A stretch of DNA of 64,000 bases from an uncultured Roseburia sp. (GTDB lineage: Bacteria > Bacillota > Clostridia > Lachnospirales > Lachnospiraceae): contig CANRSX010000024.1 of assembly GCA_947642555.1 (NCBI GenBank), positions 1 to 64,000 on the forward strand. Reading direction: 5' to 3'. Positions within the stretch are counted from its first letter, which is position 1, and each line of letters begins with the position of its first letter. Below are positions 16,464 through 24,457 of this stretch, piece by piece. The notes beneath the pieces were generated by a model. The model worked only from the letters and a program-made list of their open reading frames with translations, was not told the DNA's origin and did not search any database. The translations under genes were made by a program, and so were the position numbers.

Positions 16464-17384
16464 TCATTCCCCTTTCCGGAGCAACCCTTGTTCCATCAGC
16501 TCCATAAAATATCCCTCCAGGTCCTGCCCGGCCAGATAGCTCTCCTTTATCGCGACTCCATGCTCCGTCAGGACACGGTTGATCTCCGCCGTCTCCGAAA
16601 GGCGCTCAAAGACGCGGATGACACCGGGTTCCGGCACGTCAAAGCTCTGGATGTGCAGCGCCTCCTCCAGCACAGTTACCGCCCGCTCCACGTTGTCCGT
16701 GACCAGCTTCTGGCATCTGCGGCTGCGCTCCGCCATGGTTCTAGCGTCGGATTCCTCCACCAGCGCCCCCTCACGGATGATCCCGTAGCGCGTCGCCACT
16801 TTTGCGAGCTCCCCTAAGATATGGCTGGAGATCAGGATCGTGATCCCTTTTTCCCGGTTCAGCTCCTGAATAAGATCCCGCACCTCCCGGATTCCCGAGG
16901 GGTCCAGGCCGTTGATCGGCTCATCGAGGATCAGAAAATCCGGGTCGCGGAGCAGCGCCATCGCGATGCCGAGCCGCTGTTTCATCCCCATGGAATAATG
17001 CTTTACCTTTTTTCCTCCGGCTTCCTTTAATCCCGTCAGCGTTAAAAGCTCTTCGATTCTTCCGCGATCCGGGATCCCCAGGCTTTTCTTTAGGACCGTC
17101 AGGTTTTCCTTTGCCGTCATGCCCGGATATGCGCCGGGGCTCTCGATCAGCGTCCCGATCCGCATCCGCTGCCGCAGAAGATCCTCCGAGCCAAAGAGCC
17201 GCAGGCTCCCGGCACTCGGCCTCGCGAGCCCCGCCGCCATACGCATGAACGTGGTTTTCCCGGCTCCGTTTTTTCCGATAAAGCCGTAGATGTCCCCTTT
17301 TCGCACCTGCATACTGACATGATCCACGACGGCGGTTCTGCCGTATATTTTTGTCAGTCCCTCTGTCTCCAGTACATACTCCAT
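16464..17384 (-). CDS. ABC transporter ATP-binding protein
   Basis: A 306-residue ATPase. Walker A is GKNGAGKTTFMRM near residue 37, the signature is HYSMGMKQRLGIAMAL near residue 132, and Walker B is DFLILDEPINGLDPSG. The C-terminal 80 residues form the extra domain seen in exporters of the BcrA/lantibiotic-immunity (LanF) type. It pairs with the ABC-2 permease that follows. The start at 17384 has AAGGAGCATAACAG upstream. The repeat element at 17425 lies only about 40 bases before the gene and may influence its promoter. Confidence 0.9.
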   Translation of the reverse strand: MEYVLETEGLTKIYGRTAVVDHVSMQVRKGDIYGFIGKNGAGKTTFMRMAAGLARPSAGSLRLFGSEDLLRQRMRIGTLIESPGAYPGMTAKENLTVLKKSLGIPDRGRIEELLTLTGLKEAGGKKVKHYSMGMKQRLGIAMALLRDPDFLILDEPINGLDPSGIREVRDLIQELNREKGITILISSHILGELAKVATRYGIIREGALVEESDARTMAERSRRCQKLVTDNVERAVTVLEEALHIQSFDVPEPGVIRVFERLSETAEINRVLTEHGVAIKESYLAGQDLEGYFMELMEQGLLRKGE

Positions 17385-17424
17385 CTGTTATGCTCCTTTC
17401 CAGTTTTTTCTTCGGTCTTTAATG

Positions 17425-17585
17425 AAAAGTTCAGCCCGCGCCATTCGCAAAACCGCGCCGATGGCGCTTTCCGTTGCTTCGCAACTGATTTTTGCTCATA
17501 TATGAGCGCTCCGCTCATACTCTGCAACATGTGCTCATTCATGCGAGCATGATTCGCCCATCCCGCAGAGTATGGCTGAACTTTT
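17425..17585. repeat. MITE-like repeat, copy B
   Basis: A 161-bp element with perfect 12-bp terminal inverted repeats, AAAAGTTCAGCC and GGCTGAACTTTT. The right part matches copy A at 6180-6298, including the identical block at 17533-17561. The left part has additional small palindromes (TTGCTTCGCAA, CTCATATATGAG). It sits between the response regulator and the ABC ATPase. No clear target-site duplication is visible. Confidence 0.75.
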
Positions 17586-17650
17586 GTAGTAAAAAGGATA
17601 GCAGACGGATCTTTGAAAACATTAGGAAAAGTTTAAAGAAAGTATAAAGA

Positions 17651-18514
17651 TTATGGCTTCATCTTAAAACCGATTCCCCACACGGTCTGAATGTAAGACT
17701 CTCCCGGCCGCAGTTTTGCCAGCTTCTGCCGGAGGTTGCTGATATGCACGTTTACCGCGTTATCCTCCCCGAAAAATTCCTCGTTCCACACGGATTCATA
17801 GATATTGCTCTTCGTAAATACTTTTCCGGGATGCTCCATCAGAAGCTGTAAAATCAGATATTCCCGGCGGGTCAGCGACAGCTCATCGTTTCCTGCAAAC
17901 GCAGTAAAGTCAGAGGGATACAGGGTGATGTCCCGGAAGCACAGGGCATCCGGCGGCAGCTTACCGTCCCTGCCGCCCGCAGCCGCCTGCCCGGCCCCCC
18001 GGTCTCCCGCTCCGCCGGATGTTCCCGCCTCCCGACCGGTCCCCTGGCCTCCTGCTGCGCCGGATATTCCCGCCTCCCGGCCGGCCCCCTGGCCTCCCGC
18101 TCCGCCGGATACTCCCGCTTCACCGCCGGCACCCTGTCCGCCCCGGCGCCGCAGCACCGCCGTAAGCCGCGCCAGAAGCTCCCCGTTGTCAAAAGGCTTC
18201 GTCAGATAATCGTCCGCTCCCGCCCGCAGCAGGTCGATCTTTACATTCACATTATCCTTCGCCGACGCCACGATCACCGCCGTGCCCGGCGCCTCCTCCC
18301 GGATCCGCGGGAGCACCTCCTCCCCGGGAAGACCCGGCAGCATCAGATCCAGGATCACGGCCTCCGGCGGGTCGTTTTTTACATAAAGCAAAGCCTCGGT
18401 CCCCGAAAAGGCCTGGGCCGTCCGGTAGCCGTGCAGGGTCAGAAGCTCTGTCAGCATGCGGCTGATATCCCCGTCATCCTCCGCGATCAGAATATATCCC
18501 TGTGTCTCTTCCAT
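17651..18514 (-). CDS. OmpR-type response regulator with repetitive linker
   Basis: A 287-residue DNA-binding response regulator. The receiver domain (residues 7-120) has the acidic pair ILIAEDDGD, the phosphoacceptor Asp in AVILDLMLPG and the Lys in LTKPFDNGE. The winged-helix domain (about 195-285) has LTRREYLILQLLMEHPG and AVNVHISNLRQKLAKL. Between them lies an unusual linker of about 60 residues made of 15-residue Gly/Ala/Glu-rich units (GGQGAGREAGISGAA type). Normal linkers in this family are short. The gene starts 9 bases after the AAA+ ATPase of the large cluster, so it may be transcribed from it, yet functionally it fits the downstream ABC transporter and kinase. Confidence 0.88.
   Translation of the reverse strand: MEETQGYILIAEDDGDISRMLTELLTLHGYRTAQAFSGTEALLYVKNDPPEAVILDLMLPGLPGEEVLPRIREEAPGTAVIVASAKDNVNVKIDLLRAGADDYLTKPFDNGELLARLTAVLRRRGGQGAGGEAGVSGGAGGQGAGREAGISGAAGGQGTGREAGTSGGAGDRGAGQAAAGGRDGKLPPDALCFRDITLYPSDFTAFAGNDELSLTRREYLILQLLMEHPGKVFTKSNIYESVWNEEFFGEDNAVNVHISNLRQKLAKLRPGESYIQTVWGIGFKMKP
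17980..18142 (-). repeat. 45-bp in-frame repeats in the response regulator
   Basis: Three good units and one degraded unit of 45 bp encode 15-residue Gly/Ala-rich peptides. They lie exactly between the receiver and DNA-binding domains. Confidence 0.8.
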
Positions 18515-18523
18515 GCCGTCACC

Positions 18524-20347
18524 TCATCCTTCCACCGAATACGAAAACATCCCGTCCTCCCGTTCTGGCGCTCCCAGTATCCGGATCGTGCTGCCTGCCT
18601 CCGGCATTCCGTCCGTCAGCACCTCCGCCAGCGGATTGATCAGCTCCGATTCCACGAGATTGCCGATCCCGCGCCCGCCGTTTGAGAGATCGCGTTTGAC
18701 CCGCGCCAGCAGAAACTGCAGAAAAGCGTCCTCGATGACCAGGCTCATCCCTTTTTCCCGCCTGAAATTTTCCGCCACCGCCGCGAGCTTTAACCGCAGG
18801 ATCTCCTCCGCCGCCTCCTCGCGGATAAAATCAAACACGATCACATTGTCGCCGATCCGGTTTAAAAGCTCCGGGCGCTGGATCGTAAAGGTAAAATAAT
18901 TCCGGATCGCATCCAGGAGCACGCGCCGGATCTCCTCGTATTCCATCTCCGGCGTGATGGTCTGGAAGCGTCTTCCCGTCTGCGCATCCTGGCCGACGAT
19001 GCCGAGATTGCTGGTAAAAATAATGAGCGCCTCGGAAAAATACATGGTTTCCCCGGAGGAGTCCGTGATCCGGCCGTCCTCCAGGATCTGAAGGAATTTG
19101 TCCAGAATCGACGGGTGCGCCTTGTCGATCTCGTCGAAAAGCAGCACGCAGAAGGGCTTCCTGCGAACCGCATTTGTCAGCTGGCCGCCGTCGCTGTACC
19201 CGACATAGCCCGGAGGGGCCCCCAGAAGCTTCTGATCCGAGTGGGGCTGCTGGTACTCGCTCATGTCAAACCGCGTGACAAAGCTCTCGTCCCCGAAGAC
19301 AAACTCCGCGATGGTTTTGGCCAGCTCCGTCTTGCCGGTTCCCGTCGGCCCGGCGAGAAAGAGCACGCCCCTGGGACGGCTTCCCGAGCCCCCCTGTATC
19401 CCGGACATGCCCAGGCACGCCCGGCTTAAGATCCCGGCAGCCTTCTGTACCGCTGCCTCCTGGCCCCTGATGCGCCCGGACAGGTACTCCCGGATTCCCC
19501 TGACCTTTTCCCTTCCCAGCTTCTCCCACTGGCTCTCCGTCTCCCCGTACCGGAACATGCGGATCGCATCGCGGATCCGGTCCACCGTGTAACCCTTTTT
19601 CTGACAGAGGGAAAAAACGCCAAACAGATCCACAAGTGTCATGCCATCTGTCAGGGAGACGAATTCCTCCGCCGCCTGCCTGCGCTCCTTATGGCTCAGC
19701 CTGTCCGCGCCGGCCAGCCGGTCAAACCGGGCGTCCACCACCGCACTCCGCACCTCTTTTTCAGGCCGGGGAATCGTGAGGGTCCTCACATAGGGATTGT
19801 TAAAATAAAACCAGGCCGGAAGATCGTTGACCTTTTCCGTGATAAAAAACAGCAGGTTCGTCAGCGGCCGTTTCTCCTTCATGCTGATGGCCTGGGTCGG
19901 CGTCCTGGATGCCAGAAGCAGCCTGGTAAAGTACTCCGTCTCCTCCCCGGAAAGATTGTCCGGCATCGTGGCGATGGTGCCGGCGAGGTCGATGATCACC
20001 GCGGTGGGTCTGGCGGCGTCCGCCATCACGTTCCGGATCGCCTCCGTCGCGCATCCGATGGATGTTGAGGATTTCTCATCCGTGCCCGCCGCGCGGAAAA
20101 AAGCGGGGGTCATCTCCATTGCGAAGGGATTGTAAAATCCGTCGATCCGGTTATAGAAAATGACCGGGTCATACCCCTCGCCCGTCAGGTAGCGATGAAG
20201 GTACAGCGAGAGGCTCACGGGCTCGCAGGACCCGTCATCCTCATAGATCCAGAGCTGAAGATCGTGGATATTTCCCTCTACGATAAATGTCGTATTAATA
20301 TCCTGATAGACCGCCAGATCCTTCTGCCATTTTTCCGCCTGTATCAT
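18524..20347 (-). CDS. ClpB-like AAA+ ATPase
   Basis: A 607-residue protein. Residues 1-300 look like a degenerate AAA-type domain: an acidic Walker B-like strand (TAVIIDLAGTIA) and a sensor-like strand (LLFFITEK) are visible, but no Walker A. Residues 300-600 are an active ClpA/ClpB second-ring domain: Walker A GPTGTGKTELAK near 333, pore loop GYVGY near 381, Walker B VLLFDEIDKAH near 404, sensor IIFTSNLG, arginine finger in RPELLNRIGDN, and the ClpB-type small C-terminal domain. This suggests ATP-driven threading or disassembly of a protein partner. It overlaps the FHA gene by four bases and is the last of the thirteen cluster genes. It lacks the ClpB N-domain and coiled-coil arm, so it is not ClpB itself. 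Confidence 0.85.
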   Translation of the reverse strand: MIQAEKWQKDLAVYQDINTTFIVEGNIHDLQLWIYEDDGSCEPVSLSLYLHRYLTGEGYDPVIFYNRIDGFYNPFAMEMTPAFFRAAGTDEKSSTSIGCATEAIRNVMADAARPTAVIIDLAGTIATMPDNLSGEETEYFTRLLLASRTPTQAISMKEKRPLTNLLFFITEKVNDLPAWFYFNNPYVRTLTIPRPEKEVRSAVVDARFDRLAGADRLSHKERRQAAEEFVSLTDGMTLVDLFGVFSLCQKKGYTVDRIRDAIRMFRYGETESQWEKLGREKVRGIREYLSGRIRGQEAAVQKAAGILSRACLGMSGIQGGSGSRPRGVLFLAGPTGTGKTELAKTIAEFVFGDESFVTRFDMSEYQQPHSDQKLLGAPPGYVGYSDGGQLTNAVRRKPFCVLLFDEIDKAHPSILDKFLQILEDGRITDSSGETMYFSEALIIFTSNLGIVGQDAQTGRRFQTITPEMEYEEIRRVLLDAIRNYFTFTIQRPELLNRIGDNVIVFDFIREEAAEEILRLKLAAVAENFRREKGMSLVIEDAFLQFLLARVKRDLSNGGRGIGNLVESELINPLAEVLTDGMPEAGSTIRILGAPEREDGMFSYSVEG

Positions 20348-20994
20348 GTCTCATCCTCCTTTCCCGCCACCAGCCGCAGCGGCAGGTCACAGAGCGTGAT
20401 CACCGCCCCTTCCTTTGCCAGGACAGGCTCGCGCTTTTCCAGCCGTTTTCCGTCCACGAGGGTGCCATAGGTGCTGATATCCTCCAGGATCACCCCGAGA
20501 GATCTCCGCGGTGTGATCCGCACGTGCTGCCTGCTGACGGAAGGGTATCCGGCCAGAAGCTTCCCGCCCTCCGCGGTCCGGCCCACGACGCCGCCCTCCG
20601 CCGGGATCGGAATCTGATCCCCGTTCTCAAACTGCAGGGCAAACCGGGATGCAGATCCCGGGACTCCCGGATTCCCGGCCTGACCCGACCGGCCATCTGA
20701 CGCCCGGCCAGCCATCTGACGCCCGGCCAGCCATCCGCCGCCCGGGATTCCCGGTTCCCCGGCCCCTTCCTGGCCCGGTCGGCCATCTGACGCCCGGTCG
20801 GCTCCCGCCTCTCCATTCCCGGCCCGGTCGGCCCCCGCCTCATCCGCCGTCCGCTGCACGATATACGGATCGTCCTCGCGGTAGGTTCGGAACTCCATAA
20901 GATTCCTGCCGCAGGACGGACAGTTATCCGGGAATCCCATTCTCCGCTCAAATACAATCTTTTCCCCGCAGGCACATATCTTACAAAACGCCAT
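20344..20994 (-). CDS. Zinc-ribbon and FHA domain protein
   Basis: A 216-residue adaptor. The first 30 residues hold a zinc ribbon (CKICAC ... CPSC). A linker of about 80 residues is rich in Gly, Ala and Arg with repeated GRASDGR and GxPG words. The C-terminal 90 residues are a forkhead-associated domain, which binds phosphothreonine peptides: VVGRT, SVSRQHVRI and STYGTLVDGKRL are visible. The usual Asn of the SxNGT motif is Tyr here, so peptide affinity may be altered. With a Ser/Thr kinase two genes upstream, this protein is the natural reader of its phosphorylation. It overlaps the AAA+ gene by four bases. Confidence 0.85.
   Translation of the reverse strand: MAFCKICACGEKIVFERRMGFPDNCPSCGRNLMEFRTYREDDPYIVQRTADEAGADRAGNGEAGADRASDGRPGQEGAGEPGIPGGGWLAGRQMAGRASDGRSGQAGNPGVPGSASRFALQFENGDQIPIPAEGGVVGRTAEGGKLLAGYPSVSRQHVRITPRRSLGVILEDISTYGTLVDGKRLEKREPVLAKEGAVITLCDLPLRLVAGKEDET
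20680..20850 (-). repeat. Degenerate repeats in the FHA protein linker
   Basis: The words CATCTGACGCCCGG and close variants recur at irregular spacing and encode GRASDGR/GRQMAGR peptides between the zinc ribbon and the FHA domain. Confidence 0.65.
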
Positions 20995-21055
20995 GACTCT
21001 CTCCTCCTGTTACGCCCACTCTGTCCACAGGCATCCCACTCCTGTCCCAGGCGTC

Positions 21056-22216
21056 CTACTCCTGCCCCATCGCGCGTTCCTTCTGTTTTCCTCTCCGCGC
21101 GCGCCGCTGCGAACCAGATTTCTTCTGCTCCAAAATCTGCCGGCTGCTGCACATCGTCTCCACCCGCGCAGGCTCTAGATATACGCGCTTTAAGATCACG
21201 CCGCGCTCCGCCGCCCGCTCCTCGAGCGTCGCGTAAAGCGAGCATACGTGATTTGCGCTGTATTCTAACCGCCGCTTCTGATCCAGCGAACCGTCCGTCG
21301 TCTCCGCCACCGGTTCAAACATGATGCCGCTGCCGTCATTTCCCACAAACACATCGCAGTCCGGATGTCCGTCCACGGCGAACAGTGTCCCGTCCACGTG
21401 ATCCAGCGCCGCCTCGTCCTTCACATGACAGCCGAGCTCCTCCATCAGATCGCCGATGACCTCCATGATATATTCCTCCTGCCTGCGCGTAAACAGAAGC
21501 TCCCGGAGCCGTTTCGTCTCCTCCTCCACCCGGTAAAACACAGTCTCCGCCGGGACCACTCCCGTCATCCCGCACAGCACGGCATACTCCTGACAGACCG
21601 CCGCCTGCCGCTCCCTCTCCTCTGGCGTCATCCGCGTGCCGCTCTGGAGAAAGCCGGTCACGCGCATTTTTGCGAAGCGGACCTTATCCTCGATGTCCAT
21701 CGTCTCATCGGCGAGCAGCTCCCGCAGCTTCTCCGTCAGGCGTGCTCTCTCCCGCTCGTCCTGCTCCGTTATGACGGCGCGCCCGTTTACCTTTTCCACC
21801 CAGGCGCTTAACTCCTGATGCAGCCTTCCTGTTCCCGGTGCAGCGGACAGGAGGGCGGAGAGATCCTCCGCTCCGGTCTGCCCTTCCTGCCGCAGTTCTC
21901 CCGGTTCCCCGCCGGTCTGCTGTTCCTGCCGCAGTCCTCCGAATTCCGTTTCCACGGTCTGCCCGGCTTTTTTCGCCTGCATCAGCGCTTCCGCGGATAC
22001 CATCCCCGCGCCGCGGTAACCGCTGACGCCGGTATCGTCGTCTGTTGCCGTCACATGAATGTCCACGCCGCCGTAAAACGCCATGCCGCCGCTTTTACTC
22101 TCCTGAAGCTGCTCCTTTAGCCGCTGCATTCCCGCCGCAAGCTCCCGCCGGACCTGCTGCCGGATCTGCTCCTTTCGCATCGCCTCAAGCTCCGCCGCCG
22201 TATAATAGCTGCTCAC
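21056..22216 (-). CDS. Unknown coiled-coil protein of the cluster
   Basis: A 386-residue protein I do not recognise. The start is a GTG at 22216, preceded by GGGGGTG and four bases after the kinase stop. Residues 1-45 are a charged helix (EAMRKEQIRQQVRRELAAGMQRLKEQL). A short Gly-rich segment with GELRQEGQTG-type repeats follows near 90-120. Residues 130-290 are helical and highly charged. A more ordered part near 290-340 contains LDHVDGTLFAVDGHPDCDVFVGNDGSGIMFEPV, which looks like a compact alpha/beta domain. The tail is strongly basic (QRRARRGKQKERAMGQE). No membrane segment. Position between kinase and FHA genes makes it a candidate phosphorylation substrate or scaffold (inference). Confidence 0.7.
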   Translation of the reverse strand: MSSYYTAAELEAMRKEQIRQQVRRELAAGMQRLKEQLQESKSGGMAFYGGVDIHVTATDDDTGVSGYRGAGMVSAEALMQAKKAGQTVETEFGGLRQEQQTGGEPGELRQEGQTGAEDLSALLSAAPGTGRLHQELSAWVEKVNGRAVITEQDERERARLTEKLRELLADETMDIEDKVRFAKMRVTGFLQSGTRMTPEERERQAAVCQEYAVLCGMTGVVPAETVFYRVEEETKRLRELLFTRRQEEYIMEVIGDLMEELGCHVKDEAALDHVDGTLFAVDGHPDCDVFVGNDGSGIMFEPVAETTDGSLDQKRRLEYSANHVCSLYATLEERAAERGVILKRVYLEPARVETMCSSRQILEQKKSGSQRRARRGKQKERAMGQE

Positions 22217-22220
22217 CGGA

Positions 22221-23804
22221 TCACCCCCATCCCTTCCTGATCTGCCTCATTTCCTCCCCGTATCCCAGACGATTCATCCAGGCCAGAAACCGTTCCTCCG
22301 CCAGCAGCCCGGCAATCTCCTCCGTCGTGTGACGGGAAAGCACCGGCACCAGGGAATCCAGCGTCTCCACCGTCTCCCCGAACACCCTGACCGACTGTTT
22401 TCCCTGCAATGCGAAACAGATCGTGCATATGGCGGTCATATCCTCGCAGCCGTTTCGCTGTATCATCTGTTCGAGACGGTCGACCAGCCCCCGTTCATAC
22501 CCCTTTTCCCTCAGATACCAAACGAGGAGCCCCGTCGCGAGAAACCGCCTCGCCCCCTCATCCGTCCCGCTCTCCAGCCGCTCCACATAATCGGCCAGCG
22601 AGGCGTAACGCGTCCCGGCGTAGCAGATTTCATCCCCGTCGTCGTCAATCCATGTCAGAAGCTGAAAGACCGCTGCGTCCGCGTCCTGATACCTGGCCAG
22701 CCTGCGGACATCCTCCGTCAGCTTTTGGTCAAACTGACGCACAAACGCTGGCAGCTCCTGTCGTTTTACGATCCGCGCCGCCTGGTCCCAGTGGCTCTTT
22801 ACCGCCTGCGCCAGCTCGTGCAGCGTGCGGACGGTCAGCATCTGGCCGTCGAATTTTCCGAAGATAAACGGCCTGTTTTGCGGCTCCTTTTTTCTCCCCG
22901 CATACAGATTCCGGTTCACGGGACGCTGAAATTCGCCCTCGCACCAGCGCTTTACCTCCGGATAGCCCCAGCGCGCGTCCTCCTCTTCCTGTAACAGGCC
23001 CGTGACCAGCGTCCGGAATCTTCCCCCGATCTGTGACGGCAGCTCGATTCCGTTTTCCCACGCCCGCGCAATCGCCTCCACGGACATCCCCTCAAACAGG
23101 GAAAAACCGAGGAGCATCCGGCAGACCACCAGGCCGAACGAACCGTAATCATAAGCCGGCGACAGCGAGGCGCTCCACAAAATCGCCTTCACCGGCGGCG
23201 CATATTCCGGCGTCCCGCGGATCGAATCCACCAGCTTCCCGTCCGCGCCCGCATACCCGCTGATCCCGCAGTCCCCGATCACCACCCTGCCGTGATCGTC
23301 CGCGAAAAACAGGTTATCCGGCTTGATATCGCAGTGTACGATACCGTTTTTATGCAGCTCGTGCAGACCTTCGTTGACGGACGGAACGACCACGTTCTGG
23401 ATCTGCGTCCCGGGAAGCGCTCCCGCCTGCCCGAGCGTCCCCTCGGGATAATAGTCGTAGATTTCATAATAATGTCCGGCGTACTCCCCGCACGAAGCCA
23501 CCCGCGCAATGTTTTTGTGATTTACGCTTGTAAGAAAGTTCTGCATCCGCGGGGAGGGGCGCCAGCCGTCGCGGTAAAGCTTCACCACATAGGATTTCCC
23601 CCATCGCTTTGCGAGATAGACCCTGGACTGTTTTCCCGATTCCTGAAGGGGCGAATGGATCACATAGCTGTCCCCGACCGACTCGCCGGACACAAGGCGC
23701 ACCGTTCCCCCGCCGTTTTTCTCCCCGCCCGGGGGGATTGTCTCATCCGCATTGATCCGGCCGCCCCGCGGCACGGGCGGCCTCGTCTCATCCGCATTGA
23801 TCAT
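22221..23804 (-). CDS. Serine/threonine protein kinase
   Basis: A 527-residue eukaryotic-like kinase. The catalytic loop is HCDIKPDNLFF near residue 155, the metal-binding motif is DCG in IGDCGISG near 176, the activation segment ends GTPEYAPP, and the ATP-contacting Lys is in SYVVKLYRDG. The glycine-rich loop is degenerate (ESGKQSRVYLAK). The first 35 residues contain two copies of INADETxPP, each with a Thr suited to phosphorylation and FHA binding. The C-terminal 280 residues are helical and unassigned; no membrane segment or PASTA domain is present, so the kinase is cytoplasmic. The start at 23804 follows AAGGAGG and overlaps the radical-SAM gene by four bases. Confidence 0.88.
   Translation of the reverse strand: MINADETRPPVPRGGRINADETIPPGGEKNGGGTVRLVSGESVGDSYVIHSPLQESGKQSRVYLAKRWGKSYVVKLYRDGWRPSPRMQNFLTSVNHKNIARVASCGEYAGHYYEIYDYYPEGTLGQAGALPGTQIQNVVVPSVNEGLHELHKNGIVHCDIKPDNLFFADDHGRVVIGDCGISGYAGADGKLVDSIRGTPEYAPPVKAILWSASLSPAYDYGSFGLVVCRMLLGFSLFEGMSVEAIARAWENGIELPSQIGGRFRTLVTGLLQEEEDARWGYPEVKRWCEGEFQRPVNRNLYAGRKKEPQNRPFIFGKFDGQMLTVRTLHELAQAVKSHWDQAARIVKRQELPAFVRQFDQKLTEDVRRLARYQDADAAVFQLLTWIDDDGDEICYAGTRYASLADYVERLESGTDEGARRFLATGLLVWYLREKGYERGLVDRLEQMIQRNGCEDMTAICTICFALQGKQSVRVFGETVETLDSLVPVLSRHTTEEIAGLLAEERFLAWMNRLGYGEEMRQIRKGWG
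23741..23802 (-). repeat. 17-bp direct repeat encoding INADET twice
   Basis: TCTCATCCGCATTGATC occurs at 23741-23757 and 23786-23802, 45 bases apart and in frame, at the 5' end of the kinase gene. Confidence 0.85.
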
Positions 23805-24442
23805 TCGCTTCCTCCTTTTCCCGGAATCCCGAAGGTCAGCACCCGCTCCGGGAGTATCACGTTCTGCACCAGACGCCGCGCCTGCTCCATCCCGCGGTAC
23901 CGCTCCTGATACCGGAATACATGGCACTGCTGATTTGCGGATCCACGCAGTCCCACCCCGTCGTTTTCCTCCTCGAGATAAGGGCCGTCCACCAGCGCGG
24001 CGCAGCAGGCGATCGCCCGGTCGACACAGGGATTTTTCATCGCCCGCAGCTCGCGGTACGTATATCCGGTGTACACCAGGATATCGTCGCTGATCAAAAG
24101 CAGCCCTTCCAGAAGCCCCGCCAGCGCCTCCGGGCGCAAAAAAGGCTCCCCGCCCGAAATCGTAAATCCGTCCGGCTGCCTGCCTCCCGAAGCCTTCGGC
24201 TGACCGCCCTCATCCCGGGCCGGCTGCCTGCCTCCCGAAACCTCCAGCATCCGGTCCACCGCCGCGAGAATCTCTCCCGGCGTCATCTCCCGGGCCGGGT
24301 CCGTCCGCCACAGCTCCGGGCTGATGCATCCCGGACAGCGCCTGGGACAGCCCATGGTCCAGATCCCGACCCGCCTTCCCGGCCCAAGCGCAGTGACCGG
24401 ATAATAGATTCTCGCAATGTCAAGCGTCCTGCGCTCTTTCAT
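23801..24442 (-). CDS. Radical SAM activase-like protein
   Basis: A 213-residue radical SAM protein resembling the small activases of anaerobic ribonucleotide reductase and other glycyl-radical enzymes. The cluster ligands are C32, C36 and C39 in CPRRCPGC, and the SAM-binding GGEP motif is present. A short repetitive insert (SGGRQP twice) lies just before GGEP. No nrdD or other glycyl-radical enzyme is encoded in the window, so the usual NrdG name is not safe. Embedded between a zinc-binding protein and the kinase, it may modify a component of this cluster. It overlaps the kinase by four bases. Confidence 0.8.
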   Translation of the reverse strand: MKERRTLDIARIYYPVTALGPGRRVGIWTMGCPRRCPGCISPELWRTDPAREMTPGEILAAVDRMLEVSGGRQPARDEGGQPKASGGRQPDGFTISGGEPFLRPEALAGLLEGLLLISDDILVYTGYTYRELRAMKNPCVDRAIACCAALVDGPYLEEENDGVGLRGSANQQCHVFRYQERYRGMEQARRLVQNVILPERVLTFGIPGKGGSE

Positions 24443-24457
24443 CCTGCCGCCCTTCTC

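Noticed and set aside
23801-24442. Naming the radical-SAM gene nrdG
   Set aside because: No nrdD is nearby and the gene is coupled to a kinase, so the similarity shows fold and cofactor but not the target.
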